DNA of 64,000 nucleotides from Colwellia psychrerythraea. GTDB taxonomy: Bacteria; Pseudomonadota; Gammaproteobacteria; Enterobacterales; Alteromonadaceae. Every line of letters starts with the position of its first letter. Position 1 is the stretch's first letter. Positions 53,525 to 62,218 of the stretch are shown here, piece by piece. The position numbers and the translations under genes were made by a program. Where the stretch lies: positions 62,001-126,000 of the forward strand of contig NZ_JQEC01000021.1 of assembly GCF_000764185.1 (NCBI RefSeq), in the 5' to 3' direction. The notes under the pieces were generated by a model, which saw nothing but the letters and a program-made list of their open reading frames with translations, was not told the origin of the DNA and did no database searches.

Positions 53525-54409
53525 ATGTTGGCAATTATAGGTGGTAGCGGTATCTATCATATGGATGGACTAGAAATTATAGAGCAATACCAAGTAGACA
53601 CTCCTTTTGGTGCTACCTCAGCAAAAATAAGTCGTGGTATTTTTTCTCACCAAAATGAAGATCAAACCAATAAAAAAGAAGTACTTTTTTTGCCAAGACA
53701 CGGCGAAAATCACCAGTTATTGCCAAGTGAAGTTAATTATCGCGCTAACATTTGGGCATTAAAATCATTACAAGCAACACAAATCATTGGTTTATCGGCT
53801 GTGGGTAGTTTACGCGCCGATATTGAACCGGGGGATCTTGCCTTACCCAGTCAATATTTCGACTTTGTTAAAAGTCATCGAGAAAAAAGCTTCTTTGGCA
53901 ACGGTATGGTCGCGCATGTATCTACTGCAGAGCCAAGTTGTCGTACGCTGGCGCAGGCTATTGCCACTAGTGCTGAAAAGATTGAGCAACCATTACATCA
54001 AAACCAAACCTATGCTTGTGTTGACGGCCCTAGACTAGGCACTCGCGCAGAAAGTTTATTTTTAAAAAATGCTGCTGACTGTGATTTAGTCGGAATGACT
54101 AACGTACCTGAAGCCTTTCTAGCCCGAGAAGCGCAGTTATGTTACTGCACCATAGGTATAGTGACTGATTTTGATTGCTGGCAAGAAGATGCTAGCCAAC
54201 ATGTCAGTGTTGAACAAGTGATTAGTCGTTACGGTCAGAGCCTAGATAAAGCAAAATCCTTATTAACTCACTTCATTTTAGCGGAAGAACAAAATGGCGA
54301 TAGCCAATGCGAATGTGGTTGTCGCAGCGCGCTCAGTCATGCGTTATTAACACCAAAAAGTGCTTTGTCACCGGACGCAGCTGAATTACTCGAGCTATTA
54401 AGTCGTTAA
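53525..54409 (+). CDS. MTAP-like purine nucleoside phosphorylase
   Basis: 294 residues with CAGGAG before the ATG. IIGGSGIYHMDGL, PRHGENH (phosphate-binding), TQIIGLSAVGSL, GPRLGTRAES and GMTNVPEAFLAREAQLCY are the MTA/MTI phosphorylase signatures, with the purine-contacting FDCW further on. Such enzymes split 5'-modified adenosines to adenine and a sugar phosphate. In an arsenosugar pathway this would remove adenine from 5'-deoxyadenosyl-dimethylarsine derivatives. The Cys-rich stretch CECGCRSA near 265 is unusual and might bind arsenic or metal. Confidence 0.88.
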   Translation: MLAIIGGSGIYHMDGLEIIEQYQVDTPFGATSAKISRGIFSHQNEDQTNKKEVLFLPRHGENHQLLPSEVNYRANIWALKSLQATQIIGLSAVGSLRADIEPGDLALPSQYFDFVKSHREKSFFGNGMVAHVSTAEPSCRTLAQAIATSAEKIEQPLHQNQTYACVDGPRLGTRAESLFLKNAADCDLVGMTNVPEAFLAREAQLCYCTIGIVTDFDCWQEDASQHVSVEQVISRYGQSLDKAKSLLTHFILAEEQNGDSQCECGCRSALSHALLTPKSALSPDAAELLELLSR

Positions 54410-54451
54410 TAACAGACCATCAAGAAACAGTAATAGAGCCTTGGGTAGAGG

Positions 54452-56248
54452 ATGACATTAATTAAAATTTTAAGCTTAGTGTTAGCTAGCGTATTTATCT
54501 TTGCTTGTGATGATAATCAAAATAAGACTGTGCCATCAACCGGTGGTGAAGTCTTAGCAGTACCAGTCATTCATGACAAATTGCCAAATATTGAACAAAT
54601 CAACCGCAATGTTAGTCAACTGGCTAACTATGAAAAACTTGAGTTATCGATAGCACTTAGTGCGCAATATGATAACCCTTATGATCAACGAGAAGTGAGT
54701 CTTGAGGTGTTGTTTACTGCGCCAGATGGCCAAGAAATGCTTGTTGCTGGTTTTTGGGATGCGGCGAGTAGCTGGCTGGTACGATTTACCCCAAGTCAAA
54801 TAGGAAAATGGCAATATAAAGCTACAGTAACCGACGTGATTGGAGAAAGTGAGCCTTTAACCAATGAATTTACAGTGTCCGAGTCAACGAATAGCGGTTG
54901 GTTACAACAAGGTAGCCAAGTTAATGCCAATTACAGCGATCACTATTTTGTCTATCACGACGAGAGTCCGTTTTATGGTCTTGGTCATGGTGATGTTTTT
55001 GCTATTTTTAATACCGCGGCAGATGTTGAGCAGTTATTTACTCGAATGGAAACTGCTAAAGAAAATTATTTTGTTTGGTGGCCCCAGTTTTATTTTTCAT
55101 TTACTGAGAGTCGCTATGATGACTATGATTTGTCATCGTTATTATTAATTGATGAGGTCTTAACACGTACTGAAAATGCCGGTTTATTGATGGTGTTTAC
55201 CTTGTGGGACCATTCACAGCTACGTGATGGTTTTCACCCTTGGTCGGATGGTCGTTGGAGGAAAAATGGCTTTCGTCTTTTAGTCAGCGCGAGTGAGTTT
55301 TTTAACGATGACGAAGCGTGGCAATGGCAACAAAACTGGTATCGATACACCATAGCGCGTTGGGGGTATAGTCCGGCGATAGCTATGTGGCAAACGGTCT
55401 CTGAAATTGATGGTACTAACGCTTTTGATAATAGTGAGCAATGGCACAAACAAGTGAATGATTATTTTGTCGCGAATGATCCTTATCGGCATCCAACTAC
55501 TGCCAGTAAATCTGGAGATATTTCGTGGTTTAACGGTCATCAGGTGATGGATGTGCCACAAGTACATATTTACAGTGACTTATTAAGTGATAGCAGCACG
55601 ACTGCTGCTGGGGATAAACAGCCCTTGGTTATCGACACCGCGAAAGTGATTGCCCAATATAATCAAGACATGTGGAAAAACCATAATAAACCCAGTTGGA
55701 TTGGTGAATTTGGTGTGCAAAATAACCTCAATAATAGTGATGTTAATTACTATCCAGAGCTTTTTCATCACGCCATTTGGTCTGCCTTAGCCAGTGGCTC
55801 GGCCATGACACCTGCCGAATGGAATGATTTTGATAGCTGGGGAAGCATGACTAGAAAGATGCGACAGCACATGGCGGCGTTAGCAACGTTTGTTGCTGAT
55901 ATGCCACTGGCAGAATGGCAAGTAGAGCCGTTAGTTGTTGAACCTTCAAGTGATGATGTACGAGCATGGGCTATGGCGGGCCCTAGTGCTGGGTTTGTTT
56001 GGCTACAAGATGATAGCTTAGCCAGATTAAGCATTGATGAAATTCGTGATCAAAGCCAAGCACGTGACAATATTTCAGTAACGATAAGGGGCTTAACCCC
56101 CGGATATTATCAAGTTAGTCCCTATGATACTTGGCAAGGAACGTTTATGGACACTATCGAACTAGATTGTGTGTCTACAGGGCTTAATTGCACGGTGACA
56201 TTACCAAGCTTCACTCACGATATAGCGTTTAAATTTATACTTTTATAA
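54452..56248 (+). CDS. DUF5060 glycoside-hydrolase-like lipoprotein
   Basis: 598 residues. Lipoprotein signal ending IFACDDNQ with Cys19 as the lipidation site. Residues ~40-150 are an Ig-like DUF5060 domain (VSLEVLFTAPDG, WLVRFTPSQIGKWQYKA). Residues ~165-500 are a TIM-barrel of the GH-A clan: Glu318 in VSEID (acid/base) and Glu419 in IGEFG (nucleophile). A small C-terminal beta domain follows. It resembles DUF5060-containing glycosidases acting on plant- and algal-type glycans. It is periplasmic or outer-membrane bound. Its presence between a phosphorylase and a permease in an arsenic operon is unexpected; it may trim a glycan-linked product. Confidence 0.8.
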   Translation: MTLIKILSLVLASVFIFACDDNQNKTVPSTGGEVLAVPVIHDKLPNIEQINRNVSQLANYEKLELSIALSAQYDNPYDQREVSLEVLFTAPDGQEMLVAGFWDAASSWLVRFTPSQIGKWQYKATVTDVIGESEPLTNEFTVSESTNSGWLQQGSQVNANYSDHYFVYHDESPFYGLGHGDVFAIFNTAADVEQLFTRMETAKENYFVWWPQFYFSFTESRYDDYDLSSLLLIDEVLTRTENAGLLMVFTLWDHSQLRDGFHPWSDGRWRKNGFRLLVSASEFFNDDEAWQWQQNWYRYTIARWGYSPAIAMWQTVSEIDGTNAFDNSEQWHKQVNDYFVANDPYRHPTTASKSGDISWFNGHQVMDVPQVHIYSDLLSDSSTTAAGDKQPLVIDTAKVIAQYNQDMWKNHNKPSWIGEFGVQNNLNNSDVNYYPELFHHAIWSALASGSAMTPAEWNDFDSWGSMTRKMRQHMAALATFVADMPLAEWQVEPLVVEPSSDDVRAWAMAGPSAGFVWLQDDSLARLSIDEIRDQSQARDNISVTIRGLTPGYYQVSPYDTWQGTFMDTIELDCVSTGLNCTVTLPSFTHDIAFKFILL

Positions 56249-56260
56249 GGACACTCAATC

Positions 56261-57451
56261 ATGCTTATTATGTTATTAGTTTTTACCACTATTTTTCTAG
56301 CTTATAGCAACGGCGCAAATGATAATTTCAAAGGCGTGGCGACACTTTACGGTAGTGGCACACTCAGTTATAAAACGGCTATTACTATTGCTACCGTAAC
56401 GACATTTATTGGCTCTATTGCGGCGATATTTTTAGCTCAGGGTTTGGTGGCAAGTTTTTCAGGTAAAGGTTTAGTGCCGGTAGAGATAGCAGGTACGGCG
56501 AGTTTTCTTATTGCGACCGGCTTAGGTGCGGCTATTACCGTATTATTAGCCGCTCGCTTAAGTTTTCCTATTTCTACCACCCATAGTTTAGTTGGTGGCT
56601 TACTCGGGGCAGGTATAGCAGCTGTTGGCATGGAAGTTAATTTTCAGCAATTAGGCAGTGCGTTCTTTTTCCCCTTACTGGCCAGTCCATTTATTGCTTT
56701 TTCTTTGGGTATGATCGTTTATTGGCTTTTTAACCAAACACGCAGACGTTTAAAGCTAAATAAAGAGGGGGGAATTTATATTCATGAGAAAACACAACTG
56801 CTGCCAGTAAACTTAAGCAATAACGGCTTTGATAGTGCAGGGAAGACATTGATACAGCAAGGCTCTTTTCATCAACACCATGATCTACAAAATAAGCAAG
56901 CCATGTTGATGGTTCATCCTTTAATAAATACACAGCAAGAAGTTGCTAGCCTAAACAGCAATGTGAATAATTATACTGGAAAAGTGTTGGGCTTTTCTAA
57001 TCAAAAAATATTAGATACGGCTCATATCATGAGTGGCGCAGCTGTTTCTTTTGCACGAGGCTTAAACGATACCCCTAAAATTGCTGGTTTATTAGTGGCA
57101 GCACAAACGCTAGATATCAATATAGGTATGATTGCTATTGCTTTTGGTATGGCCATTGGCGGTTTACTCAATGCTAGGCGTGTCGCCGAAACAATGAGCA
57201 AAAAGATAACTGTGCTTAATTCAGGCCAAGGTTTCTCGGCAAATTTAGTGACTAGTTTTATGGTGATTGTCGCCAGCAAATTTGGCGTGCCGGTCTCTAC
57301 CACTCACGTATCCGTCGGCGCTATTTTTGGTATTGGCATGCTCGGTAAAAAAACCAATGGCAAAGTTATTGGTAGTATTATCCTGTCGTGGATAATGACC
57401 TTGCCTGTAGCAATGATATTCAGCGCCATTCTATATATTTTGATTGCTTGA
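56261..57451 (+). CDS. PiT-family inorganic phosphate (arsenate) permease
   Basis: 396 residues, with two PiT half repeats. N-terminal FLAYSNGANDNFKGVATLYGSGTLSYKTAI and C-terminal FARGLNDTPKIAGLLVAA carry the family GANDxxKG/LNDTPK signature; SFPISTTHSLVGGLLGAGIA and FGVPVSTTHVSVGAIFGIG are the paired transport motifs. The ~90-residue cytosolic loop is between spans 5 and 6. PiT carriers take up phosphate and usually arsenate as well. As the last gene of the arsenic block it most simply provides the arsenate (or removes unneeded phosphate competition). It starts 12 bp after the glycosidase-like gene. Confidence 0.9.
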   Translation: MLIMLLVFTTIFLAYSNGANDNFKGVATLYGSGTLSYKTAITIATVTTFIGSIAAIFLAQGLVASFSGKGLVPVEIAGTASFLIATGLGAAITVLLAARLSFPISTTHSLVGGLLGAGIAAVGMEVNFQQLGSAFFFPLLASPFIAFSLGMIVYWLFNQTRRRLKLNKEGGIYIHEKTQLLPVNLSNNGFDSAGKTLIQQGSFHQHHDLQNKQAMLMVHPLINTQQEVASLNSNVNNYTGKVLGFSNQKILDTAHIMSGAAVSFARGLNDTPKIAGLLVAAQTLDINIGMIAIAFGMAIGGLLNARRVAETMSKKITVLNSGQGFSANLVTSFMVIVASKFGVPVSTTHVSVGAIFGIGMLGKKTNGKVIGSIILSWIMTLPVAMIFSAILYILIA

Positions 57452-57477
57452 GATAGTTCTATTTTCTTTTCACTGAC

Positions 57478-58821
57478 TTAGTTATTGATAAAGCAGCTAT
57501 CTTCTTCTAAAACAACGGTAATAGCATTTGCTAAACTCATTAGTTGCTTTTCATTAATAATTAATGGCGGAATAATATAAATTAGCTTGCCAAAAGGTCT
57601 GATCCAAACACCTAATTCAACAAATCGTTTTTGTATATTAGCTACGTTAACGCTTTGCCTACATTCTATTGCGCCGATACTGCCGAGGATACGAACATCT
57701 TCTACGCGGTGATGCGCAGCTAATGGTGAAAGCTGTGTTGTCAGTATTGTTTCTATTGCTTGTACTTGTGCTTGCCAATCATTTTCAATCAATAAATCAA
57801 TGCTCGCATTTGCTACAGCACAGGCTAGAGCATTACCCATAAAGGTAGGACCATGCATAAAACATCCAGCGGCTCCTTCACTGATAGTTTGCGCAATATG
57901 TGTAGTACATAAGGTGGCTGCTAAGGTGATATAACCTCCCGTGAGAGTTTTACCTAAACACATAATGTCTGGATTAATACCAGCCCATTCACAAGCAAAT
58001 AATTTACCTGTACGACCAAAACCTGTAGCAATTTCATCAACTATTAATAATACATCATGTTTATCACATAGTTGTCGACAAACTTTTAAATACTCTGGGT
58101 GATAAAAGCGCATCCCACCAGTACCTTGCACTATAGGCTCGATAATAAACGCGGCTATCTCTTCATGATGTGCTGCAAATAACGCGGATAGCTCACTAAC
58201 ATCATCATTTGACCATTCTTCGCCGAATTTAATGGAAGGTGCTGGAGCAAAATAGTGCTGCATTAATACTTGTTCGAAGATCTGGTGCATACCGGTAACC
58301 GGATCGCACACTGACATCGCCGCGAACGTATCGCCGTGATAGCCATTTTTCACCGTTAATAGCTTAGTTTTAGTTAACGTTTGTTGGTTTATTTCTGCTT
58401 TAGCATGTTGGTATTGCAATGCCATCTTCATAGCCACTTCAACACTAACTGAGCCTGAATCAGACAAGAAAACTTTGTCTAAGCCTTCAGGCGTTAATCG
58501 AATAAGTTTCTCACATAAATTAATTGCACTTTCATGTGTTAAGCCGCCAAACATCACATGCGACATTTTACCCGCTTGTTGTTGCAACGCTGTATTTAGC
58601 TTAGGATGATTGTAGCCATGTAATACCGACCACCATGATGACATACCATCAATGAGCTGTTCACCGCTGGCTAAATTAATATAGACTCCTTGAGCGCTCT
58701 CAACTAAGTAACTGGGTAATGGCTCAGACATTGAGGTGTAGGGGTGCCAAACGTTCTCTTTATCAAAGTGAAGGAGTGAATTTTGTTCAGACAGGGTCAT
58801 AATTGTATGTTTATCGCTCAT
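57478..58821 (-). CDS. bioA: Adenosylmethionine-8-amino-7-oxononanoate aminotransferase
   Basis: 447 residues (E. coli 429). Start FDKENVWHPYTSM matches BioA; LVESAQGVYINLASGEQLIDGMSSWW, FLSDSGSVSVEVAMKMALQY (PLP-binding) and CLGKTLTGGYITLAATL (PLP lysine) are all present. It converts KAPA to DAPA using SAM as amino donor, the third step of biotin ring assembly. It is divergent from bioB with 91 bp between, where a BirA operator would be expected; I do not see a clear E. coli-type TTGTAAACC pair. Confidence 0.97.
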   Translation of the reverse strand: MSDKHTIMTLSEQNSLLHFDKENVWHPYTSMSEPLPSYLVESAQGVYINLASGEQLIDGMSSWWSVLHGYNHPKLNTALQQQAGKMSHVMFGGLTHESAINLCEKLIRLTPEGLDKVFLSDSGSVSVEVAMKMALQYQHAKAEINQQTLTKTKLLTVKNGYHGDTFAAMSVCDPVTGMHQIFEQVLMQHYFAPAPSIKFGEEWSNDDVSELSALFAAHHEEIAAFIIEPIVQGTGGMRFYHPEYLKVCRQLCDKHDVLLIVDEIATGFGRTGKLFACEWAGINPDIMCLGKTLTGGYITLAATLCTTHIAQTISEGAAGCFMHGPTFMGNALACAVANASIDLLIENDWQAQVQAIETILTTQLSPLAAHHRVEDVRILGSIGAIECRQSVNVANIQKRFVELGVWIRPFGKLIYIIPPLIINEKQLMSLANAITVVLEEDSCFINN

Positions 58822-58912
58822 TTGTTAACTAAAAATCTTTTTAATCGTTGACATCATGCTTAGGCTGGCTAGACTACCCGTTAAGTTAACTAGATGCAAT
58901 TGAGTTTTAAAC

Positions 58913-59989
58913 ATGTCCGAAGCAGTATCCACACCACAAGCACAGTCATTAAATTCTATCCTTCGTCACAATTGGAATTTAAAAGAAGTACAAGCATTAT
59001 TTGCTATGCCTTTTAGTGACTTGATGTTTAAAGCACAAACAATTCACAGAGAAAACTTTGATCCCAATGAAGTACAAGTGAGTACTTTATTATCGATTAA
59101 AACTGGTGCTTGTCCGGAAGATTGTAAATACTGCTCACAAAGCGCACGTAATAAAACAGACTTAGACAAAGAAAGTTTATTAGCTGTTGAAAAGGTTTTA
59201 GAAGCAGCACAAAAAGCTAAAGAAATGGGTTCAACCCGTTTTTGTATGGGCGCTGCATGGCGTAATCCAAAAGAACGCGACATGCCTTATGTGCTTGACA
59301 TGGTTAAAAGTGTTAAAGCCCTTGGTATGGAAACATGCATGACTTTAGGTATGTTATCTGGCGAGCAAGCCGATAGACTAAATGATGCCGGTTTAGATTA
59401 TTATAATCATAACCTTGATACATCTCCTGAACATTATAATCAGATAATTACCACACGTACCTTTCAAGATAGACTTGATACTTTAGGCAATGTTCGTAGT
59501 GCTGGTATGAAAGTTTGTAGTGGCGGTATTGTTGGTTTAGGTGAAAAAGCAACTGATCGCGCATCACTTTTAATACAACTTGCCAATTTAAGCCCACAAC
59601 CAGAAAGTGTGCCAATTAACATGTTAGTGAAAGTTGAAGGGACTCCTTTAGCCAACATTGATGATTTAGACAGTTTTGATTTTGTTCGTTGTATTGCGGT
59701 AGCACGTATAATGATGCCAAAAAGTCACGTAAGATTATCAGCTGGGCGTACGGCCATGAATGAGCAAATGCAAGCCATGTGTTTCCTTGCGGGTGCTAAC
59801 TCAATATTCTATGGCTGTAAATTATTGACTGCCGAAAACCCTGAAACAAATCAAGATATTGCTTTGTTCGAAAAATTGGGTATAAATACTGAAACGGTCG
59901 TTGACGATACAGAAGCAGCAGATAAAATTATTAAAACAGCGATTGTTGACCAACAAAACAGTGATTTATTTTACAACGCATCGGTTTAA
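58913..59989 (+). CDS. bioB: Biotin synthase
   Basis: 358 residues (E. coli 346). Radical SAM cluster motif CPEDCKYC gives Cys67, Cys71 and Cys74; the [2Fe-2S] ligands are in the following TCMTLGM and [10 protein letters not shown] segments, and ArgSAGR in [11 protein letters not shown] supplies the unusual Arg ligand. It inserts sulfur into dethiobiotin, the last step. First gene of the rightward bio operon. Confidence 0.98.
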   Translation: MSEAVSTPQAQSLNSILRHNWNLKEVQALFAMPFSDLMFKAQTIHRENFDPNEVQVSTLLSIKTGACPEDCKYCSQSARNKTDLDKESLLAVEKVLEAAQKAKEMGSTRFCMGAAWRNPKERDMPYVLDMVKSVKALGMETCMTLGMLSGEQADRLNDAGLDYYNHNLDTSPEHYNQIITTRTFQDRLDTLGNVRSAGMKVCSGGIVGLGEKATDRASLLIQLANLSPQPESVPINMLVKVEGTPLANIDDLDSFDFVRCIAVARIMMPKSHVRLSAGRTAMNEQMQAMCFLAGANSIFYGCKLLTAENPETNQDIALFEKLGINTETVVDDTEAADKIIKTAIVDQQNSDLFYNASV

Positions 59990-60005
59990 TTTTTTAGAAA
60001 CCGAA

Positions 60006-60060
60006 CGAGCAAAAGTTCAGGTCGCTAACAGATAAGTTGTTAGCGACCTGAACCTGCTCG
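60006..60060 (+). promoter_or_regulatory. Strong hairpin between bioB and bioF
   Basis: GTTCAGGTCGCTAACA (60015-60030) pairs perfectly with 60038-60053, and an outer CGAGC / GCTCG pair closes across a small internal loop. A 7-nt loop caps it. No T-run follows, so it is more likely an mRNA-stability or partial-termination element than a full terminator. Confidence 0.75.
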
Positions 60061-60099
60061 TTATGTAATGGTTTTAATTTGTCAGGCAGCTGTTTATTT

Positions 60100-61260
60100 A
60101 TGAATTTCGATTTTATTCGACGCGATATCAATGCACAAAAAGCTAAGTCTCAATATCGCCAACTGGTCTGTAATAGCGCCGCAAGCAAGGGCAAAGAAAT
60201 CGTTATAAATGGTAAGAATTATGTAAATTTTTCTTCCAATGATTATTTAGGATTAAATAATCATCTTGAGATAAATAAAGCACTGCAAGAGGGGGCTGAT
60301 AAGTTTGGTGTATGTGCCAGTAGCTCAAGTTTAGTTACTGGTTACCACTACGCTCATCAAGCGTTAGAAGATGATATATGTCAGTGGTTAAATAAACCCA
60401 AATGTCTATTATTTTCTAGTGGTTTTTCCGCAAACTTAGCATTATTTCAAGCGCTAGGAAAAAGTGAACAAAGCCATTTTTACCTAGATAAACTCAGTCA
60501 TGCCTCGATGATTGACGGCGCTTATCATAGCAAAGCAATTGTTAAACGCTTTCAACATAACAATATTGAACACTTAACTGAATTACTTAACCGCTCAGGA
60601 AAATACTCAACTGGTTTTTCAAACAAACTGGTAGCCTCTGAAGGTGTGTTTAGTATGGATGGTTGCCAAGCAAAAGTCGTAGAACTGGCACAATTAGCAA
60701 AATCCGAGCAGGCCTGGCTTTACCTAGATGATGCCCACAGCATTGGTGTTATTGGTAAAGAAGGTCAGGGCAGTAATTATTTTGCTGACATAGATATTAC
60801 GATGGCAACAATGGGGAAAGCCATTGGTACCAGTGGCGCATTTTTAACCTGTAGTGAAGAGTTATACGAATACTTAGTTAATTTTTCACGTCATTATATT
60901 TACTCTACAGCGATATCTCCAGCCATTGCTTGGGCAACAAAAAAAAGCATTGAACTGATTAAAAAAGAACATTGGCGCCGTGAAAAAATCTGTGAATTAA
61001 GTGTTTTATTTACCAAGTTACTAGCAGAGAATGTTGAGTTAGTTACCACAGAATCGTCGATTCATGCGATAATAATTGGTGATGAAAAAAAAGCACTCAA
61101 TGTCAGTGAACAACTTAAAAAGCAAGGTATTTGGTTAACTGCAATAAGGCCACCAACCGTGGCCAATAACAGTTCTAGGTTACGCGTTACAATTTGCGCG
61201 AGCCACAACGATAAAGATATCAGGTGCTTAGCGGAATGCATCAATAAGGCTATAACTTAA
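60100..61260 (+). CDS. bioF: 8-amino-7-oxononanoate synthase
   Basis: 386 residues from ATG 60100 (E. coli 384); a TTG at 60079 gives a less likely extension. NFSSNDYLGLNNH start, GVCASSSSLVTGYHYAHQALE, EGVFSMDGCQAKV, LDDAHSIGVIGKEGQG (aspartate that holds PLP) and TMGKAIGTSGAFL (PLP lysine) are the family signatures. It condenses pimeloyl-ACP with alanine. The stop overlaps the bioC start. Confidence 0.97.
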   Translation: MNFDFIRRDINAQKAKSQYRQLVCNSAASKGKEIVINGKNYVNFSSNDYLGLNNHLEINKALQEGADKFGVCASSSSLVTGYHYAHQALEDDICQWLNKPKCLLFSSGFSANLALFQALGKSEQSHFYLDKLSHASMIDGAYHSKAIVKRFQHNNIEHLTELLNRSGKYSTGFSNKLVASEGVFSMDGCQAKVVELAQLAKSEQAWLYLDDAHSIGVIGKEGQGSNYFADIDITMATMGKAIGTSGAFLTCSEELYEYLVNFSRHYIYSTAISPAIAWATKKSIELIKKEHWRREKICELSVLFTKLLAENVELVTTESSIHAIIIGDEKKALNVSEQLKKQGIWLTAIRPPTVANNSSRLRVTICASHNDKDIRCLAECINKAIT

Positions 61261-62057
61261 TGGTTCAAACAGAACAAGAGAACACCAACAGAGTAAACAT
61301 TGCTAAAAGTTTTGGCTCTGCCAGTAAATCTTACGATGTATCGGCAAGATTACAACGTTTTTCAGGTAAACATTTAATGCCATGGTTGCCTAACCGTAAT
61401 GATCTGACCGTGTTAGATTTAGGCTCGGGTACTGGTTTTTTCACTGACTTATTAGCAGGCTCATACAGCCAAGTTATTGGCTTAGATATTTCCAGTGAAA
61501 TGCTAAGTTTTGCTAGAGAACATCGTAATAAAAATATTATATGGCTTGAAGCCGATGCACATAAAATTCCACTTAAAGATAACAGCATAGATTTCATTTA
61601 CTCTAACTTAGTTATTCAATGGTTTGATCCGCTCGATGAAGCAATTACTGAAATGTTGAGAGTATTAAAACCGGGTGGTTTACTTATTTTTACCACCTTA
61701 GTTGATGGTACATTGCATGAACTAAAATCATCTTGGAAGCAAGTTGATGATGATCAACATGTTATCGACTTTAAAACTGTTACCGAATTAAATGAATTAT
61801 TTAATAATGAAAATGGTAAATTGCTCGAGCAAAAGTGCCAAGATATCATTTTGGAATATCAAAACGTTATACATTTAGCGCGTGAGTTAAAAGGCTTAGG
61901 TGCAAATCATTTAGCACAGAAAAAAAATAGAGGCCTGTCAGGTAAAGATAAGTGGTTTAAAATGACCGAACATTACCAAGACTTTCTTGAACCAAGTGGC
62001 ATTTATCCTGCAACTTATCGTTTGTTTTCGGGTCTAGTTGTTAAGTTAAATAACTAA
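61260..62057 (+). CDS. bioC: Malonyl-ACP O-methyltransferase
   Basis: 265 residues (E. coli 251). N-terminal SFGSASKSYDVSARLQRFSGKHLM is the BioC start; SAM-binding LDLGSGTGFFTDLL near 55; IYSNLVIQWFDPLDEAITEMLRVLKPGGLLIFTTLVDGTLHEL is characteristic of the group. It methylates malonyl-ACP to let fatty-acid synthesis build the pimeloyl chain. The demethylating esterase BioH is not in this window. Confidence 0.95.
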   Translation: MVQTEQENTNRVNIAKSFGSASKSYDVSARLQRFSGKHLMPWLPNRNDLTVLDLGSGTGFFTDLLAGSYSQVIGLDISSEMLSFAREHRNKNIIWLEADAHKIPLKDNSIDFIYSNLVIQWFDPLDEAITEMLRVLKPGGLLIFTTLVDGTLHELKSSWKQVDDDQHVIDFKTVTELNELFNNENGKLLEQKCQDIILEYQNVIHLARELKGLGANHLAQKKNRGLSGKDKWFKMTEHYQDFLEPSGIYPATYRLFSGLVVKLNN

Positions 62058-62085
62058 TATAGCCCACATAAATGAAAATAATATG

Positions 62086-62115
62086 GCTAATACAACTAAC
62101 ATTCGTTGTATTAGC
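62086..62115 (+). promoter_or_regulatory. Hairpin between bioC and bioD
   Basis: GCTAATACAAC pairs with GTTGTATTAGC (11 bp) around an 8-nt loop, in the 161-bp spacer before bioD. The T-run is absent. Like the bioB-bioF hairpin it sits inside the operon. Confidence 0.55.
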
Positions 62116-62218
62116 TGTAAGTTAATACTGAAAAGCATGAGCTTAAATTATTTACTTTCAAACTCTTTAAAGCAAACATCATTTATTAATTCCTAGATAA
62201 CTCTGCATTAAGAAACAT

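Noticed and set aside
58822..58912. BirA operator between bioA and bioB
   Set aside because: TTGTTAACT and AGTTAACTA are present but too far apart for a BirA dimer site, and neither fits TTGTAAACC well.
60006..60060. Rho-independent terminator of bioB
   Set aside because: The stem is strong but no T-run follows, and bioF continues in the same direction.
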